Source: CAYFLR01 sp964343805 (GTDB lineage Bacteria > Bdellovibrionota_B > Oligoflexia > CAYFLR01). Taken from it: a stretch of DNA of 64,000 bases. Every line of letters starts with the position of its first letter. Position 1 is the first letter of the stretch. Under the pieces are notes generated by a model. That model was not told where the DNA came from. It worked only from the letters and a program-made list of their open reading frames with translations, and ran no database searches. Position numbers and translations under genes: made by a program. Shown here piece by piece: positions 27,855 through 36,560 of this stretch. The stretch spans positions 62,001-126,000 of the forward strand of contig CAYFLR010000006.1 in assembly GCA_964343805.1 (NCBI GenBank), written 5' to 3'.

Positions 27855-28818
27855 ATGATAAGCCCAGTCCCTCATAAATAAGCGCTAAGCTTCCGGAGAC
27901 TGTCACAAGGGTGTAGATGCTGAGGTTCCATACAAATGCAAAACCCACTGCAACGTTCTTATCTATGCCCAAAGAAGTAAGAACAATAAGACACACAAAT
28001 TGAAAAACCCCAATCATACCAGGAGCAGCAGGAATTATCGAAGACAAAGCCACTACAATGATAGCTAATAAAGCATCCCAATAGCCTAAATTCATTTTAA
28101 AGGCGTACATAACACACAAGGGAATGAGAGCTTCCACTAACCATATAGAAATATTAACTAAAACAACTTGAAGCAGAAGCTTCATATTACGAAAGGCCTG
28201 AAATCCGGACATAACCTGAGAGTATAAACTATCTATAATTCCCTGTAATTTAACAGGAAGGTATTTCTTAACTAATGCTAATAATTTATCAGCATTGTCA
28301 GGATGATTCACTGCCCACCCAATAATCACAAGAGTGAAAATAACCACTCCGGCTAATACACCAGCACCTGTAAGGAGTTTGGCTGGAAGCGAGTCTGCAA
28401 CCTTTGAAAATAGCATTAAAATAAAGAAAAATATTAATAGTGAGGCGGTATCTAAAACTCTTTCTAAAAAGACAGTGGCTACACCTTGTACAGGAGGAAC
28501 TTTATATTTTTTCAACATTATCCCTTTAAAAATATCTCCAAGTCGAGCCGGAAAAATGTTGTTCATTAAATAGCCAAGACACATTAAGGAGAGACAAACA
28601 GCCACCTTTACATTTCGAATCGGTAATAAAACTAACTTCCAACGTAAAGCGCGCATCCATAATGTCAAAACAAATATAAATACTAATACCACCATTGGAA
28701 GTGGATCTAGCTTGCTGAGAGAAGACCAAAACTTATCAAAGGACAAATCCTTTAATACCCACCACAGACAAACTCCACTCAAAATAAATCCTAAGATAGC
28801 TCGAATTGACTGTTTCAT
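27808..28818 (-). CDS. YbhN/AglD-type multi-pass membrane protein (lysylphosphatidylglycerol synthase TM region family)
   Basis: The 336-residue protein has seven to eight membrane segments and the family motifs RWKLVLLP near residue 60, CLGYLMNNIFPARLGDIFKG, and a PGMIGVFQF turn in the sixth helix. The family (UPF0104) includes MprF flippase domains and YbhN, linked to lipid or glycolipid transport. With GT4, GT9 and LpxL-type genes in the next 6 kb, an envelope-lipid role is likely. It overlaps the 3' end of rsmI convergently. Confidence 0.87.
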   Translation of the reverse strand: MKQSIRAILGFILSGVCLWWVLKDLSFDKFWSSLSKLDPLPMVVLVFIFVLTLWMRALRWKLVLLPIRNVKVAVCLSLMCLGYLMNNIFPARLGDIFKGIMLKKYKVPPVQGVATVFLERVLDTASLLIFFFILMLFSKVADSLPAKLLTGAGVLAGVVIFTLVIIGWAVNHPDNADKLLALVKKYLPVKLQGIIDSLYSQVMSGFQAFRNMKLLLQVVLVNISIWLVEALIPLCVMYAFKMNLGYWDALLAIIVVALSSIIPAAPGMIGVFQFVCLIVLTSLGIDKNVAVGFAFVWNLSIYTLVTVSGSLALIYEGLGLSSIRKMVESEGEKLAQ

Positions 28819-28898
28819 ATTGACAACTACCTCATTAATTCCCTATTTTTAATGTCAGAATAACTATCCAGTATCTATGTTTTAAATCTAGGAATAGT

Positions 28899-29498
28899 AT
28901 GCAGAAGATCACATTATCATTTTGTCTTTATCTAGCAATCTATTTCCTTCTTTTTTTTCCAATATGCCAGACACTTTGGGCAAAACAAACTCAATTCAAG
29001 GAAGGTCCCCCCCCCCTGCACATTTCTCTCACCGGTAACTATTTAATTCCTCAGGAACGCACAAAAACCTCACTCCAAAAGAGCCATGGAGTCTCCATAG
29101 AGTATACCTATGCCTGGTTAGAAAAATGGATCACAGGCTACTCCCTCTCTTTTTACCCGATAAAAACTATTAAATCTTACCCCCCCTACGATGAATTGAA
29201 AGACCTTCAACTCTTTAAACTTTCCATTAATCAAAAGATTAATATTTACTCTCATCGTTACTTTCGGTTTCAACCCGGTTTTAGCCTCTCGCTTTTTGCT
29301 TGCTACGAAGATAAAAGAGTTGGCATCGGCAGACACGCTTATTTCCGACATGAACCAGGTTTTAGCATTTTTCATGAGTGGGCTTTCATTCCAACCCCCG
29401 GCATTGAGATTGTAAATAATGTCAGCTTAATGAGTGGATTTAAAACAGCAGAGTTTAAGTTTTTAGCTATGTCCTTGGGAGTTTCACTTGATTTTTAA
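28899..29498 (+). CDS. Small secreted beta-barrel-like protein
   Basis: The 199-residue product starts with a signal peptide (LYLAIYFLLFFPICQTLWA). The mature part is made of alternating amphipathic strands (FRFQPGFSLSLFA, HEPGFSIFHEWAF) and ends in a Phe (VSLDF), the usual C-terminal signal for outer-membrane barrels assembled by BAM. Eight to ten strands could fit. No family is recognised. It overlaps the next gene by 11 bases, so the two are likely to be made together. Confidence 0.7.
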   Translation: MQKITLSFCLYLAIYFLLFFPICQTLWAKQTQFKEGPPPLHISLTGNYLIPQERTKTSLQKSHGVSIEYTYAWLEKWITGYSLSFYPIKTIKSYPPYDELKDLQLFKLSINQKINIYSHRYFRFQPGFSLSLFACYEDKRVGIGRHAYFRHEPGFSIFHEWAFIPTPGIEIVNNVSLMSGFKTAEFKFLAMSLGVSLDF

Positions 29499-30108
29499 GC
29501 CTGTCCTCTTAATATTTCTTCTCTTTGCTACCCAACTTCTATCTAAGGAGCTTAATTATATTGAGAGCACAAAGGGTTTACAGCTCATACATACGGGAAA
29601 AGTTCTATACTCCATCAATCAAATAGGTTTCACTGATTATGATGTATGGTGTTATCAATCCTACTTTAAATTACTCTATCAAACAAAAATGGTCCCCCCT
29701 CTCCCTCAAATGCTCTTTCCTAAAATCTACTCAGTGCATCCTCAAAAGAGGATCTCTAAAACCAAAAAGAAAAATCCCTTTCCCCAATTAAACAGTTTTA
29801 TTTCCTGGACCCTTGTTCTTTCCTATGCTCAAAAAATGGGAATTCAATCCATTTCCAAATCCGAAATAGACAAGCATCTAGCCTTGCTGAGAAAAAAAGC
29901 CCAATCACTGATCTCACTGGATAAATGGTTGAAGCAACATCAAATTTCGAAAGAAAAACTACGGAAGCTGATCAATGAACAATTGGTGGTGGAGCAATAT
30001 TTAGGACTCAAACTAAATATTGAAACAACCCCCACCCCCAAGAAATCATTTATTCGCTTAATTGAACAATTAAAGAAAAGCGAGCTGGTTCTTACCAGAG
30101 ACAGTTAA
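29488..30108 (+). CDS. Secreted protein, distantly SurA-N-like
   Basis: It starts at TTG 29488 inside the previous gene. A signal peptide (KPVLLIFLLFATQLLS) is followed by a short KVLYSINQIGFTDYDV stretch and, after a basic linker, by helices (KWLKQHQISKEKLRKLINEQLVVEQYLG). Helix-rich SurA-type chaperone N-domains use a similar VNDxxIT...D plus helical plan, but no PPIase domain is present, so this is only a hint. Coupling to the barrel-like protein upstream would suit a dedicated periplasmic partner (inference). Confidence 0.6.
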   Translation: MIFKPVLLIFLLFATQLLSKELNYIESTKGLQLIHTGKVLYSINQIGFTDYDVWCYQSYFKLLYQTKMVPPLPQMLFPKIYSVHPQKRISKTKKKNPFPQLNSFISWTLVLSYAQKMGIQSISKSEIDKHLALLRKKAQSLISLDKWLKQHQISKEKLRKLINEQLVVEQYLGLKLNIETTPTPKKSFIRLIEQLKKSELVLTRDS

Positions 30109-30112
30109 TATT

Positions 30113-30574
30113 ATGTCCTGTACATTTATACCCTGCCAAGCAAACCAAATCCCTGAAGTTGCAGCTATCCTCGCAGAGACTACCAATTCTAAATGGAGTA
30201 AGGAATTACTAATAAAAGCCCATGTTGATCCACGGGTTCAGTTTTGGGTGGCATTGGAAAATCGTACCGTTATTGGTTTTGCTATTATTAATTCTCATAT
30301 CAGGGAAGCGGAAATTCATCAAATTGCCATTAAAGTTGATTACCAGAGGAAAGGAAAAGGCAGTCACCTACTTAAAGAGATTATAAATCACTGTGAATCA
30401 AAAGATTGCAGTGAAATATTCATTGAGGTAAGGTCCGACAATCAAAAAGCACTCAAGTTCTACCAAAAAAACGGTTTTTCCCATCGTGCCACACGCAAAA
30501 ACTATTACTCAGACAAAACAGATGGCCTCCTTCTTAGGCGACCTTTAAACGTGGAATCAACGAATCGCTTATGA
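30113..30574 (+). CDS. rimI: GNAT acetyltransferase, RimI-like
   Basis: The protein is a single GNAT domain of 153 residues. The CoA-binding loop is visible as VDYQRKGKGSHLL (Q/R-x-x-G-x-G/A pattern), preceded by IHQIAI and followed by EVRSDNQKALKFYQKNGF and RKNYYSDKTDGLLLRR, which is the RimI signature. RimI acetylates the N-terminal alanine of ribosomal protein S18. The gene starts 4 bases after the previous stop. Other GNAT substrates cannot be ruled out. Confidence 0.85.
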   Translation: MSCTFIPCQANQIPEVAAILAETTNSKWSKELLIKAHVDPRVQFWVALENRTVIGFAIINSHIREAEIHQIAIKVDYQRKGKGSHLLKEIINHCESKDCSEIFIEVRSDNQKALKFYQKNGFSHRATRKNYYSDKTDGLLLRRPLNVESTNRL

Positions 30575-30625
30575 TACATAGAAAGTTACTTTTTAAGTCC
30601 GACTTATAAATGCAGAAAGTTAACT

Positions 30626-31774
30626 ATGAACATGAAGCCCCTAGATAGAAATTTAAATATCCTGCATCTCGATGGAGGAAAAGGTTGGAGAGGTGGGCAA
30701 AGACAGGTTTTCTTTCTCATAAGAAAACAAAAAGAAAGCCATCCAAACTTGAATATAGTTCTCGGTAGCGCGAGTCCAGAATTAACAAAATTAGCTTTGA
30801 ATGAGGGTATCACCACTGAATTCGTCCCTTTTCATAATAGCATTTGCATTAAGTCAATTTTCCGAGTTCGTAAGCTAATCAAAGCATACAAGATTGATGC
30901 CGTACATTGCCATTGTGCCCATGCTCATTCAATAATGGCTTTTGTTCAATTGTTTTTTCCAGGCCTTCTCACCATCATTACCAGGAGAGTGGACTTCGCT
31001 ATTAAAAGTCACTTTTGGAACCATTATAAATACTGTCGCCAGCCCACTTTTCACTTCGTTGCAATTTCAAATCAGATTAAACAAATCCTCTTAAATTTCA
31101 ATGTCCCTCATTCACAAGTAAGCCTGATTCCCAGTGCTAGCATTAGGAAGCTGGCTCCAGATAAAATGCAGTATAAAAATAAACTTCTCAGCGAACTAAA
31201 CCTCCCCCCCACTTCCTACTTAATTGGAAACTTAGCTCACTTTGCAGACCATAAAGGACATAAGTATCTACTCAAAGCAGCTCAAATTGCCTGTGCTAAG
31301 GACCCTCATATTTTCATTGTTTTAGCAGGTGAAGGAGAGCTACTGGAAGAGATGAAAACCCTCGCTAAACAGCTTGAACTGCAAAATCGAGTTTTTTTCC
31401 TAGGCTTTCGCAGAGATACCGAAGAACTGCATGCCGCTCTAGACATATTCAGTATTACGTCCCATTTGGAAGGTTTATGCAGTTCGATTATTGATTCCTT
31501 TTTAGCCGAAACTCCAGTAGTTGCTTCCAATACCGGAGGGATTCCTGACCTAGTACAAGACAGAAAAACTGGTCTACTCACTGAAAATAAAAACAGTCAG
31601 CATATTGCTGAGAGTTGGTTAAAGTTAAAGTCTGATAAAGAGCTACAAGCTTCCTTAGCGCAAAACGCCAAAGTACATGCAGAAAACCTTTTCAGTGTAT
31701 ACAAGATGACTTGTGATTACGAAGAGATTTACCAAAGAGCCTTGAATTCTAACTTTGAAAATCAGTCAGTTTAA
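30626..31774 (+). CDS. GT4 family glycosyltransferase
   Basis: The 382-residue protein has the GT-B plan of GT4 enzymes. The N-domain opens with ILHLDGGKGWRGGQRQ, a glycine-rich acceptor loop. The C-domain contains GNLAHFADHKGHKYLL, RVFFLGFRRDTEELHAALDIF and the EGLCSSIIDSFLAETPVVAS-type stretch holding the conserved E-x7-E nucleotide-sugar motif. It most likely adds a sugar to LPS core or another envelope glycan. It is convergent with the Cys-containing gene of the GT9 operon; their stop codons overlap by four bases. Confidence 0.9.
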   Translation: MNMKPLDRNLNILHLDGGKGWRGGQRQVFFLIRKQKESHPNLNIVLGSASPELTKLALNEGITTEFVPFHNSICIKSIFRVRKLIKAYKIDAVHCHCAHAHSIMAFVQLFFPGLLTIITRRVDFAIKSHFWNHYKYCRQPTFHFVAISNQIKQILLNFNVPHSQVSLIPSASIRKLAPDKMQYKNKLLSELNLPPTSYLIGNLAHFADHKGHKYLLKAAQIACAKDPHIFIVLAGEGELLEEMKTLAKQLELQNRVFFLGFRRDTEELHAALDIFSITSHLEGLCSSIIDSFLAETPVVASNTGGIPDLVQDRKTGLLTENKNSQHIAESWLKLKSDKELQASLAQNAKVHAENLFSVYKMTCDYEEIYQRALNSNFENQSV

Positions 31775-32457
31775 GAATCAATAAAAAGAGCTTTTAACTT
31801 CTCGGTCATGGCTTGCTCATCCATTACAAAATTAAGAGCAAAGACATCAAGCATTACAATAGAATTTAGACCTGAATCTTCCACAAAAGCTTCGTTGAGA
31901 CGGTTAAAAATATGTCTATTCACCACTGATATATCCTGATAATAGGCATTGAGGTTGCCAATACTAAAGGGTTCGGTAGGTGTATTAAAATGGTGATAAA
32001 GCATCGAAGCAGAAACAAAGCGATAATACGTTTCAAAGGGATTAGCAAAGGGAAGATGAAAGTGAGCCATGGATTTAAACAGATAAAACTTAGGGCATCC
32101 ACTGGTAGCAAGTAAAATACCGACTAATGCACTTAACCCTTTTTGTAAGTCTCCCTCTAGTAAATAGGTTCGATCTGCCGATACCACCTTGGTTGTCGCC
32201 TTGAGACAAGATTGAAAAGTTTTAAATTGCTGAGATAGATCAACCAAAGATAAGGCGGCTGGACAATAAGGTATATCACTTTCTTCTAAGTGGCAGTTTT
32301 CACACTTTTCAAAAGAGAGCTTCGACCACGCAGGCGGGTTAGCAACTTGTAAATTGGTATTGGTTGTATTGTGATCAATTTCAACAGTAAAGGTCTCGGT
32401 CTTATTTTCCATTTCAAATATATATTGAAAGGTTGTTAAAGGAGTTTCTTTATTCAT
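31771..32457 (-). CDS. Protein of unknown function with a Cys motif, coupled to a heptosyltransferase
   Basis: The 228-residue soluble protein is not assigned. Near residue 50 it has a CENCHLEESDIPYCPAAL segment whose Cys residues could bind metal. It is preceded by a small beta domain (FQYIFEMENKTETFTVEID) and followed by a long helical region. Its ATG overlaps the stop of the upstream GT9 gene (ATGA), so it is made with that enzyme. No signal peptide is present. A modifying or accessory role in LPS assembly is only a guess. Confidence 0.65.
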   Translation of the reverse strand: MNKETPLTTFQYIFEMENKTETFTVEIDHNTTNTNLQVANPPAWSKLSFEKCENCHLEESDIPYCPAALSLVDLSQQFKTFQSCLKATTKVVSADRTYLLEGDLQKGLSALVGILLATSGCPKFYLFKSMAHFHLPFANPFETYYRFVSASMLYHHFNTPTEPFSIGNLNAYYQDISVVNRHIFNRLNEAFVEDSGLNSIVMLDVFALNFVMDEQAMTEKLKALFIDS

Positions 32458-33527
32458 TTCACCACCGAGGTTCTTCCGTTTAATATGCCTAATTTTTCCA
32501 TAAGATGACTCACCTTAGTCATCACCGCTTCGGGAGTTACTTTATATAAACAACATTCAGGGTCCGGATGACAAGGATTTATTTCACATCCCTTACAACC
32601 TTGTTTATAGGCAATCGAATCATGACGACCATTAGGACAAGTCCAATTAGAGGGATAAGTCCCTCCATGTATGACTACAGTAGGAATATTATTGGCAGTG
32701 GCAATATGAGAGGGGCCATTGGAATTACCTACAAAAAAATCACACTTACTGATAAGAGCCGAGAGCTCAGTTAGATTGGTTGGAGGTATCATAATTGTAG
32801 GGCTAGACACCTGTTTGGCAATATCTTCCACATAATCATATTCTGAAGGACCCCAAATCCACAAAATTTTAGCATTGAATCGATGGATTAACTTTTCTAC
32901 CAAAGTTACATAATGAAAAGCAGGCCAGGTCCGGTTTTTACGTACACTGGTAGGACTCACAGCTATCACCAACTGTTCCCCTTGACCTAATTCTAACTCT
33001 CTCCATGCATTCTCAGCAAATTCTATATCCTTTTGGCTATTGATAATCTCCGGAGATATATCGGAATCAATGTCTTTAATACCCAACAAATTTAAAAATC
33101 GAACCTTTTGTTCAGCAACATAAATTTGATTTGAAGACGGCGGTGCAATATGAGTGTAGAGAAAACTTCTAGCTGAGGGGTAACAGATTCTATACGGTGC
33201 AAAGGTCAGAAACGATATCAGTGCACTGCGCGGGTTGTTCATAAAATCTAGAACCACATCATACTTTTCCCTATATAGTTCTCTCATAAGTCTAACACTC
33301 TCAAGGAGACCTTTTTTATGATCTAAAATATGATGATTATCAATGGACTCAACCCCTTGCAGAAGGGCTTTACCCATTGGAAAGGACAGAAAGTCGATTT
33401 GAGAAGCTGGAAAATACTTCCTCAAAGCCCTCAACACCGGGGTCGTGAGGATAATATCTCCCCTCTGCTTCAGCTGAATGACAAGTGATTTCTTAGCAGT
33501 AATGGGGTTCAGATTGGAATGGTTCAT
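32454..33527 (-). CDS. GT9 family heptosyltransferase
   Basis: The protein has the GT9/ADP-heptose:LPS heptosyltransferase features: VIQLKQRGDIILTTPVLRAL at the N-terminus, YDVVLDFMNNPRS in the first domain, and KRTWP-like NRTWPAFHYV and FFVGNSNGPSHIATANNIPTVVIHG in the donor domain. Near the C-terminus is a Cys cluster (CKGCEINPC, then PECC), seen in several members. It transfers heptose (or a related sugar) to inner-core LPS. This fits the rfaE1/rfaE2 heptose-activation genes at 56.8-58.3 kb. The next gene overlaps its stop by four bases. Confidence 0.9.
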   Translation of the reverse strand: MNHSNLNPITAKKSLVIQLKQRGDIILTTPVLRALRKYFPASQIDFLSFPMGKALLQGVESIDNHHILDHKKGLLESVRLMRELYREKYDVVLDFMNNPRSALISFLTFAPYRICYPSARSFLYTHIAPPSSNQIYVAEQKVRFLNLLGIKDIDSDISPEIINSQKDIEFAENAWRELELGQGEQLVIAVSPTSVRKNRTWPAFHYVTLVEKLIHRFNAKILWIWGPSEYDYVEDIAKQVSSPTIMIPPTNLTELSALISKCDFFVGNSNGPSHIATANNIPTVVIHGGTYPSNWTCPNGRHDSIAYKQGCKGCEINPCHPDPECCLYKVTPEAVMTKVSHLMEKLGILNGRTSVVK

Positions 33528-33603
33528 AATATATTTGGATATAAAACAATCTTAATTAAAATACCACTTGATTTTAAAATAATAATTAACAAAATAGACT
33601 CCC

Positions 33604-34458
33604 ATGTATAAGATACTTTGGTTTTTCATCTCAATATTGGGCAGACTCACTCCAACTGCAAGACTGAAAATAGCCAACTTTTTGGCCATCCTTCTGCACC
33701 GTATTTTTCGAATTCGGCGATCCATTATCCATAGTAATCTCATCCACTGCTTTCCAGATTTAGATAGAGAAGAGATCCATCAACTGGCTGAAGATTCTTG
33801 GAGAAACCTAGTTTTAAATGCCCTAGAAATGTTTCAATTTGCTTCCATTTCCAAGGTAGAGGTGTGTCGTGATATCCAGCTGGTGGGTACCGAACATGTG
33901 GATCAAGCTTTAAAAGAAAAAAATGGAGTTCTGTTTCTTGCGCTTCATATGGGAAACTGGGAAATAATGGCAGCGGCAAGTGGTTTGCGTTTTTCTAATT
34001 TAACCATCATTGCCAAACCACTCAAACCTAAGTTCATCAACCGACTCGTTACAGACCTCCGTGCAGCAGCCGGGGTCACTCTTATAAATCAAAGGGAACG
34101 TCATAAATCTGCGAGAGCGATCCTTAAAGAGATAAAAAGTAATCATTGTATCGGCTATATGATGGATCAGTACCGTCCTGCTGATCTAGAAGTTCCTTTT
34201 TTTGGCAAAGAGACCCGAACAAACAGTGGCCTTGCTATTTTTGCAGAACGAACCAAAGCAGCTGTCATCCCCGTTCACAGTATTCGTTTACCATCTGGCA
34301 AACATCAAGTTGTGTTTCAAAGACCTGTGGAACATGATTTTAGTGGAAAACCTAAAGACAATCTCTATCAGAATACCCTTAAGTACAATCAAATTTTAGA
34401 AAAGATGATCAGAGAGAATAAAGGTCAATGGTTGTGGATGCATAAGAGGTGGCGTTAA
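33604..34458 (+). CDS. LpxL/HtrB-type lipid A acyltransferase
   Basis: The 284-residue protein carries the HX4D/E motif of the family as HMGNWE, the active-site His and acidic residue that activate the sugar hydroxyl, together with MDQYRPADLEVPFFGKET and the late WLWMHKRW signature of lipid A late acyltransferases. A hydrophobic N-terminal helix anchors it at the inner membrane. It adds secondary fatty acids to Kdo2-lipid IVA or a related lipid A precursor. The name LpxL rather than LpxM/P cannot be fixed. It is divergent from the GT9 gene, 76 bases away. Confidence 0.9.
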   Translation: MYKILWFFISILGRLTPTARLKIANFLAILLHRIFRIRRSIIHSNLIHCFPDLDREEIHQLAEDSWRNLVLNALEMFQFASISKVEVCRDIQLVGTEHVDQALKEKNGVLFLALHMGNWEIMAAASGLRFSNLTIIAKPLKPKFINRLVTDLRAAAGVTLINQRERHKSARAILKEIKSNHCIGYMMDQYRPADLEVPFFGKETRTNSGLAIFAERTKAAVIPVHSIRLPSGKHQVVFQRPVEHDFSGKPKDNLYQNTLKYNQILEKMIRENKGQWLWMHKRWR

Positions 34459-34467
34459 AAGGCGGAC

Positions 34468-35862
34468 TTATTCAAAAATTTCTCCCACTAAGTCATATCC
34501 TGCAGATTCAGTTATTTTTACCTGAATCACATCGCCCGCATTGGCTGTCCCTTTATTAATAAGCACGACTCCATCTACCTCAGGAGCCTGTTGCTTCATA
34601 CGACCTTCGACTAACAGCTCGCTCTCCTTACTTTCTCCAAGTACGAGCACAGGGACCACTTCACCGACCATTTCCTCATTTTTTCTAAAATTGATGGCCT
34701 GTTGGATCTCCATTATTTTATCTCTTCGCTGCTCTTTGATTTCATCATCAAGCTGATCAGGTAGACGTGCACTATAGGTTCCTTCTTCATTGGAGTAGGT
34801 AAAAACTCCTAAATGATCAAAAGCAGCCTCCTTCACAAAATCAGCAAGCTCTTCAAAGTCCCCTTCGGTTTCACCGGGGAAGCCCACGATTAAGGAGGTT
34901 CTAATTGCTATGTCAGGGATCTTCTTTCTCAGCTTTGCCAGAATTTTCTTTTGATTTTCTGCAGTAATTCCTCTTTTCATACTTTTTAAAATAGGGTCCG
35001 CAGCATGTTGCATAGGAATATCCAAGTAAGGCACTACTTTGGAAGACTCACTAATGAAAGTAATAAGCTCATCAGTAATATGTTCAGGGTAGTTATAGAG
35101 CAGCCGCAACCAAAAAGGGGCTTCAATCTTCTCTATCGCCCTAAGTAGATTCAAAAGACCATCTTTTTCTTCTCGATCGACACCAAATTGAGTTAAGTCT
35201 TGAGCAATGAGTGTTATCTCTTTAACTCCGCTGGATGTCAAAAGCTCCACTTCCTTCACTACAGATTCAATGGAACGGCTTTTTAAACGACCCCTTATGT
35301 GAGGAATAATGCAGAAACTGCAACTATTATTACATCCCTCTGCTATCTTCACATAACGGGATATAGATCCAGTAGCTGATATTCTTGGAGAATTAAAATC
35401 AACCAAATAGGAAGACCTTTGCCAGAAACCTTTTTGTGGTAACTTTGGAAAATCTTTTAAATAGTTTCCAAGATGAGGATACTCATCCACACCCAGAAAT
35501 AAATCCACCTCAGGAAAACCTTGAATTAATTTATCCTTATGTCTTTGAGGCAAGCAACCTGTCACCACCAGACACTGACAGACCCCCTTGTTTTTATCTT
35601 TATACTCTGCCATTTCTAAAATATGCTCAATGGCTTCCTCAATAGCTGATGTTAAAAAACCACAGGTATTAACCACAATAATTTGAGCTTTAGCAGGGTC
35701 ATCAATCAAAGAGAATCCGGATTCCACAACAGTTCCCAGCATCACTTCAGTGTCCACAAGGTTTTTTGAACAGCCAAGACTGATAAAATAAATTTGCGCA
35801 GAATTATTTGATTGGGATGAATCGGAACTGGAACCCTTACGTATTTGAAATAATGTATTCAT
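34468..35862 (-). CDS. rimO: Ribosomal protein S12 methylthiotransferase RimO
   Basis: The radical SAM methylthiotransferase is complete at 464 residues. The N-terminal domain supplies three cluster Cys (C31 in SLGCSKN, C67 in NTCGF, C103 in TGCLPQR), the radical SAM motif CX3CX2C is C177-C181-C184, and a C-terminal TRAM domain ends the protein. IYFISLGCSKNLVDTE is diagnostic for RimO, which thiomethylates an Asp in ribosomal protein S12, rather than for MiaB. It is the last gene of a minus-strand run after ftsK and lolA, 6 bases downstream of lolA. Confidence 0.95.
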   Translation of the reverse strand: MNTLFQIRKGSSSDSSQSNNSAQIYFISLGCSKNLVDTEVMLGTVVESGFSLIDDPAKAQIIVVNTCGFLTSAIEEAIEHILEMAEYKDKNKGVCQCLVVTGCLPQRHKDKLIQGFPEVDLFLGVDEYPHLGNYLKDFPKLPQKGFWQRSSYLVDFNSPRISATGSISRYVKIAEGCNNSCSFCIIPHIRGRLKSRSIESVVKEVELLTSSGVKEITLIAQDLTQFGVDREEKDGLLNLLRAIEKIEAPFWLRLLYNYPEHITDELITFISESSKVVPYLDIPMQHAADPILKSMKRGITAENQKKILAKLRKKIPDIAIRTSLIVGFPGETEGDFEELADFVKEAAFDHLGVFTYSNEEGTYSARLPDQLDDEIKEQRRDKIMEIQQAINFRKNEEMVGEVVPVLVLGESKESELLVEGRMKQQAPEVDGVVLINKGTANAGDVIQVKITESAGYDLVGEIFE

Positions 35863-35868
35863 AATAAC

Positions 35869-36474
35869 CTATTTTGGTGGCTTAAAAAGGCTCGCCTCCA
35901 ATGGCTTGGGTATCACCTTCTTAAATTCAAAGTGTGCTATGTTCCCATTTTGAAAGAAAATATCAATTCTTCTAAAGAGGTAATTCGTTTTATCTAAAGC
36001 CAGACTCACCTTAAGAATAGAAGGAAACTCTTTGGTTAAGGGCTTTAAGTTAACCAATACCTCTTGCTTCAATTGCTTTCCCGCAGCAATTGAAAACTTT
36101 TCCTTTAACTTATCAAAGCTAAAAAATAGTGGAACAATATCAGAGTTAGCGGATAGAGCATGTTGCTCAGTCTTCTTAGTCTTTAAATCATGTATATAGT
36201 AGGACTTGCCATCAGAAATATAGTGTTTCTTTTCATTTTCCATATTCCAACGCACAAGGTTGGGTCTTTTAAAATAGAAAACACCTTTGGATTCTCTGAT
36301 ATCTGGAAAGGGTTGAGTTCGCTCTAATTTTTGGATGAAAGCCACCTCAAAAGAGGTTTGATCTTTATAATAGTTTTGGGTTTTTATAATGAATTTTTTA
36401 AAGTCATTGGCCGCATTTAAAGCCGTTAAGTTTAAATTAAATAGCAAAACTGTCCAAAAAATAAACCGAATCAT
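35869..36474 (-). CDS. lolA: Outer-membrane lipoprotein carrier protein LolA
   Basis: LolA ferries lipoproteins across the periplasm. After a signal peptide (FWTVLLFNLNLTALNA) the protein has the family's order: a tract with TSFEVAFIQKLERTQ, the ESKGVFYFKRPNLVRW strand pair with its conserved Arg-Trp, YISDGKSYYIHD, and a C-terminal half-barrel. I chose the ATG at 36474 because GGGGAG lies 6 bases upstream; an upstream in-frame start would add nine residues before the signal peptide. It sits between ftsK and rimO. No LolB is seen in the window. Confidence 0.9.
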   Translation of the reverse strand: MIRFIFWTVLLFNLNLTALNAANDFKKFIIKTQNYYKDQTSFEVAFIQKLERTQPFPDIRESKGVFYFKRPNLVRWNMENEKKHYISDGKSYYIHDLKTKKTEQHALSANSDIVPLFFSFDKLKEKFSIAAGKQLKQEVLVNLKPLTKEFPSILKVSLALDKTNYLFRRIDIFFQNGNIAHFEFKKVIPKPLEASLFKPPK

Positions 36475-36560
36475 AGTCACTCCCCAAACCTTGGATCCCA
36501 TTTGGCATCATAGGTAAACTATTTTATAGGGAAAAGCAAATAAAACTAGAAACCTTAGGT

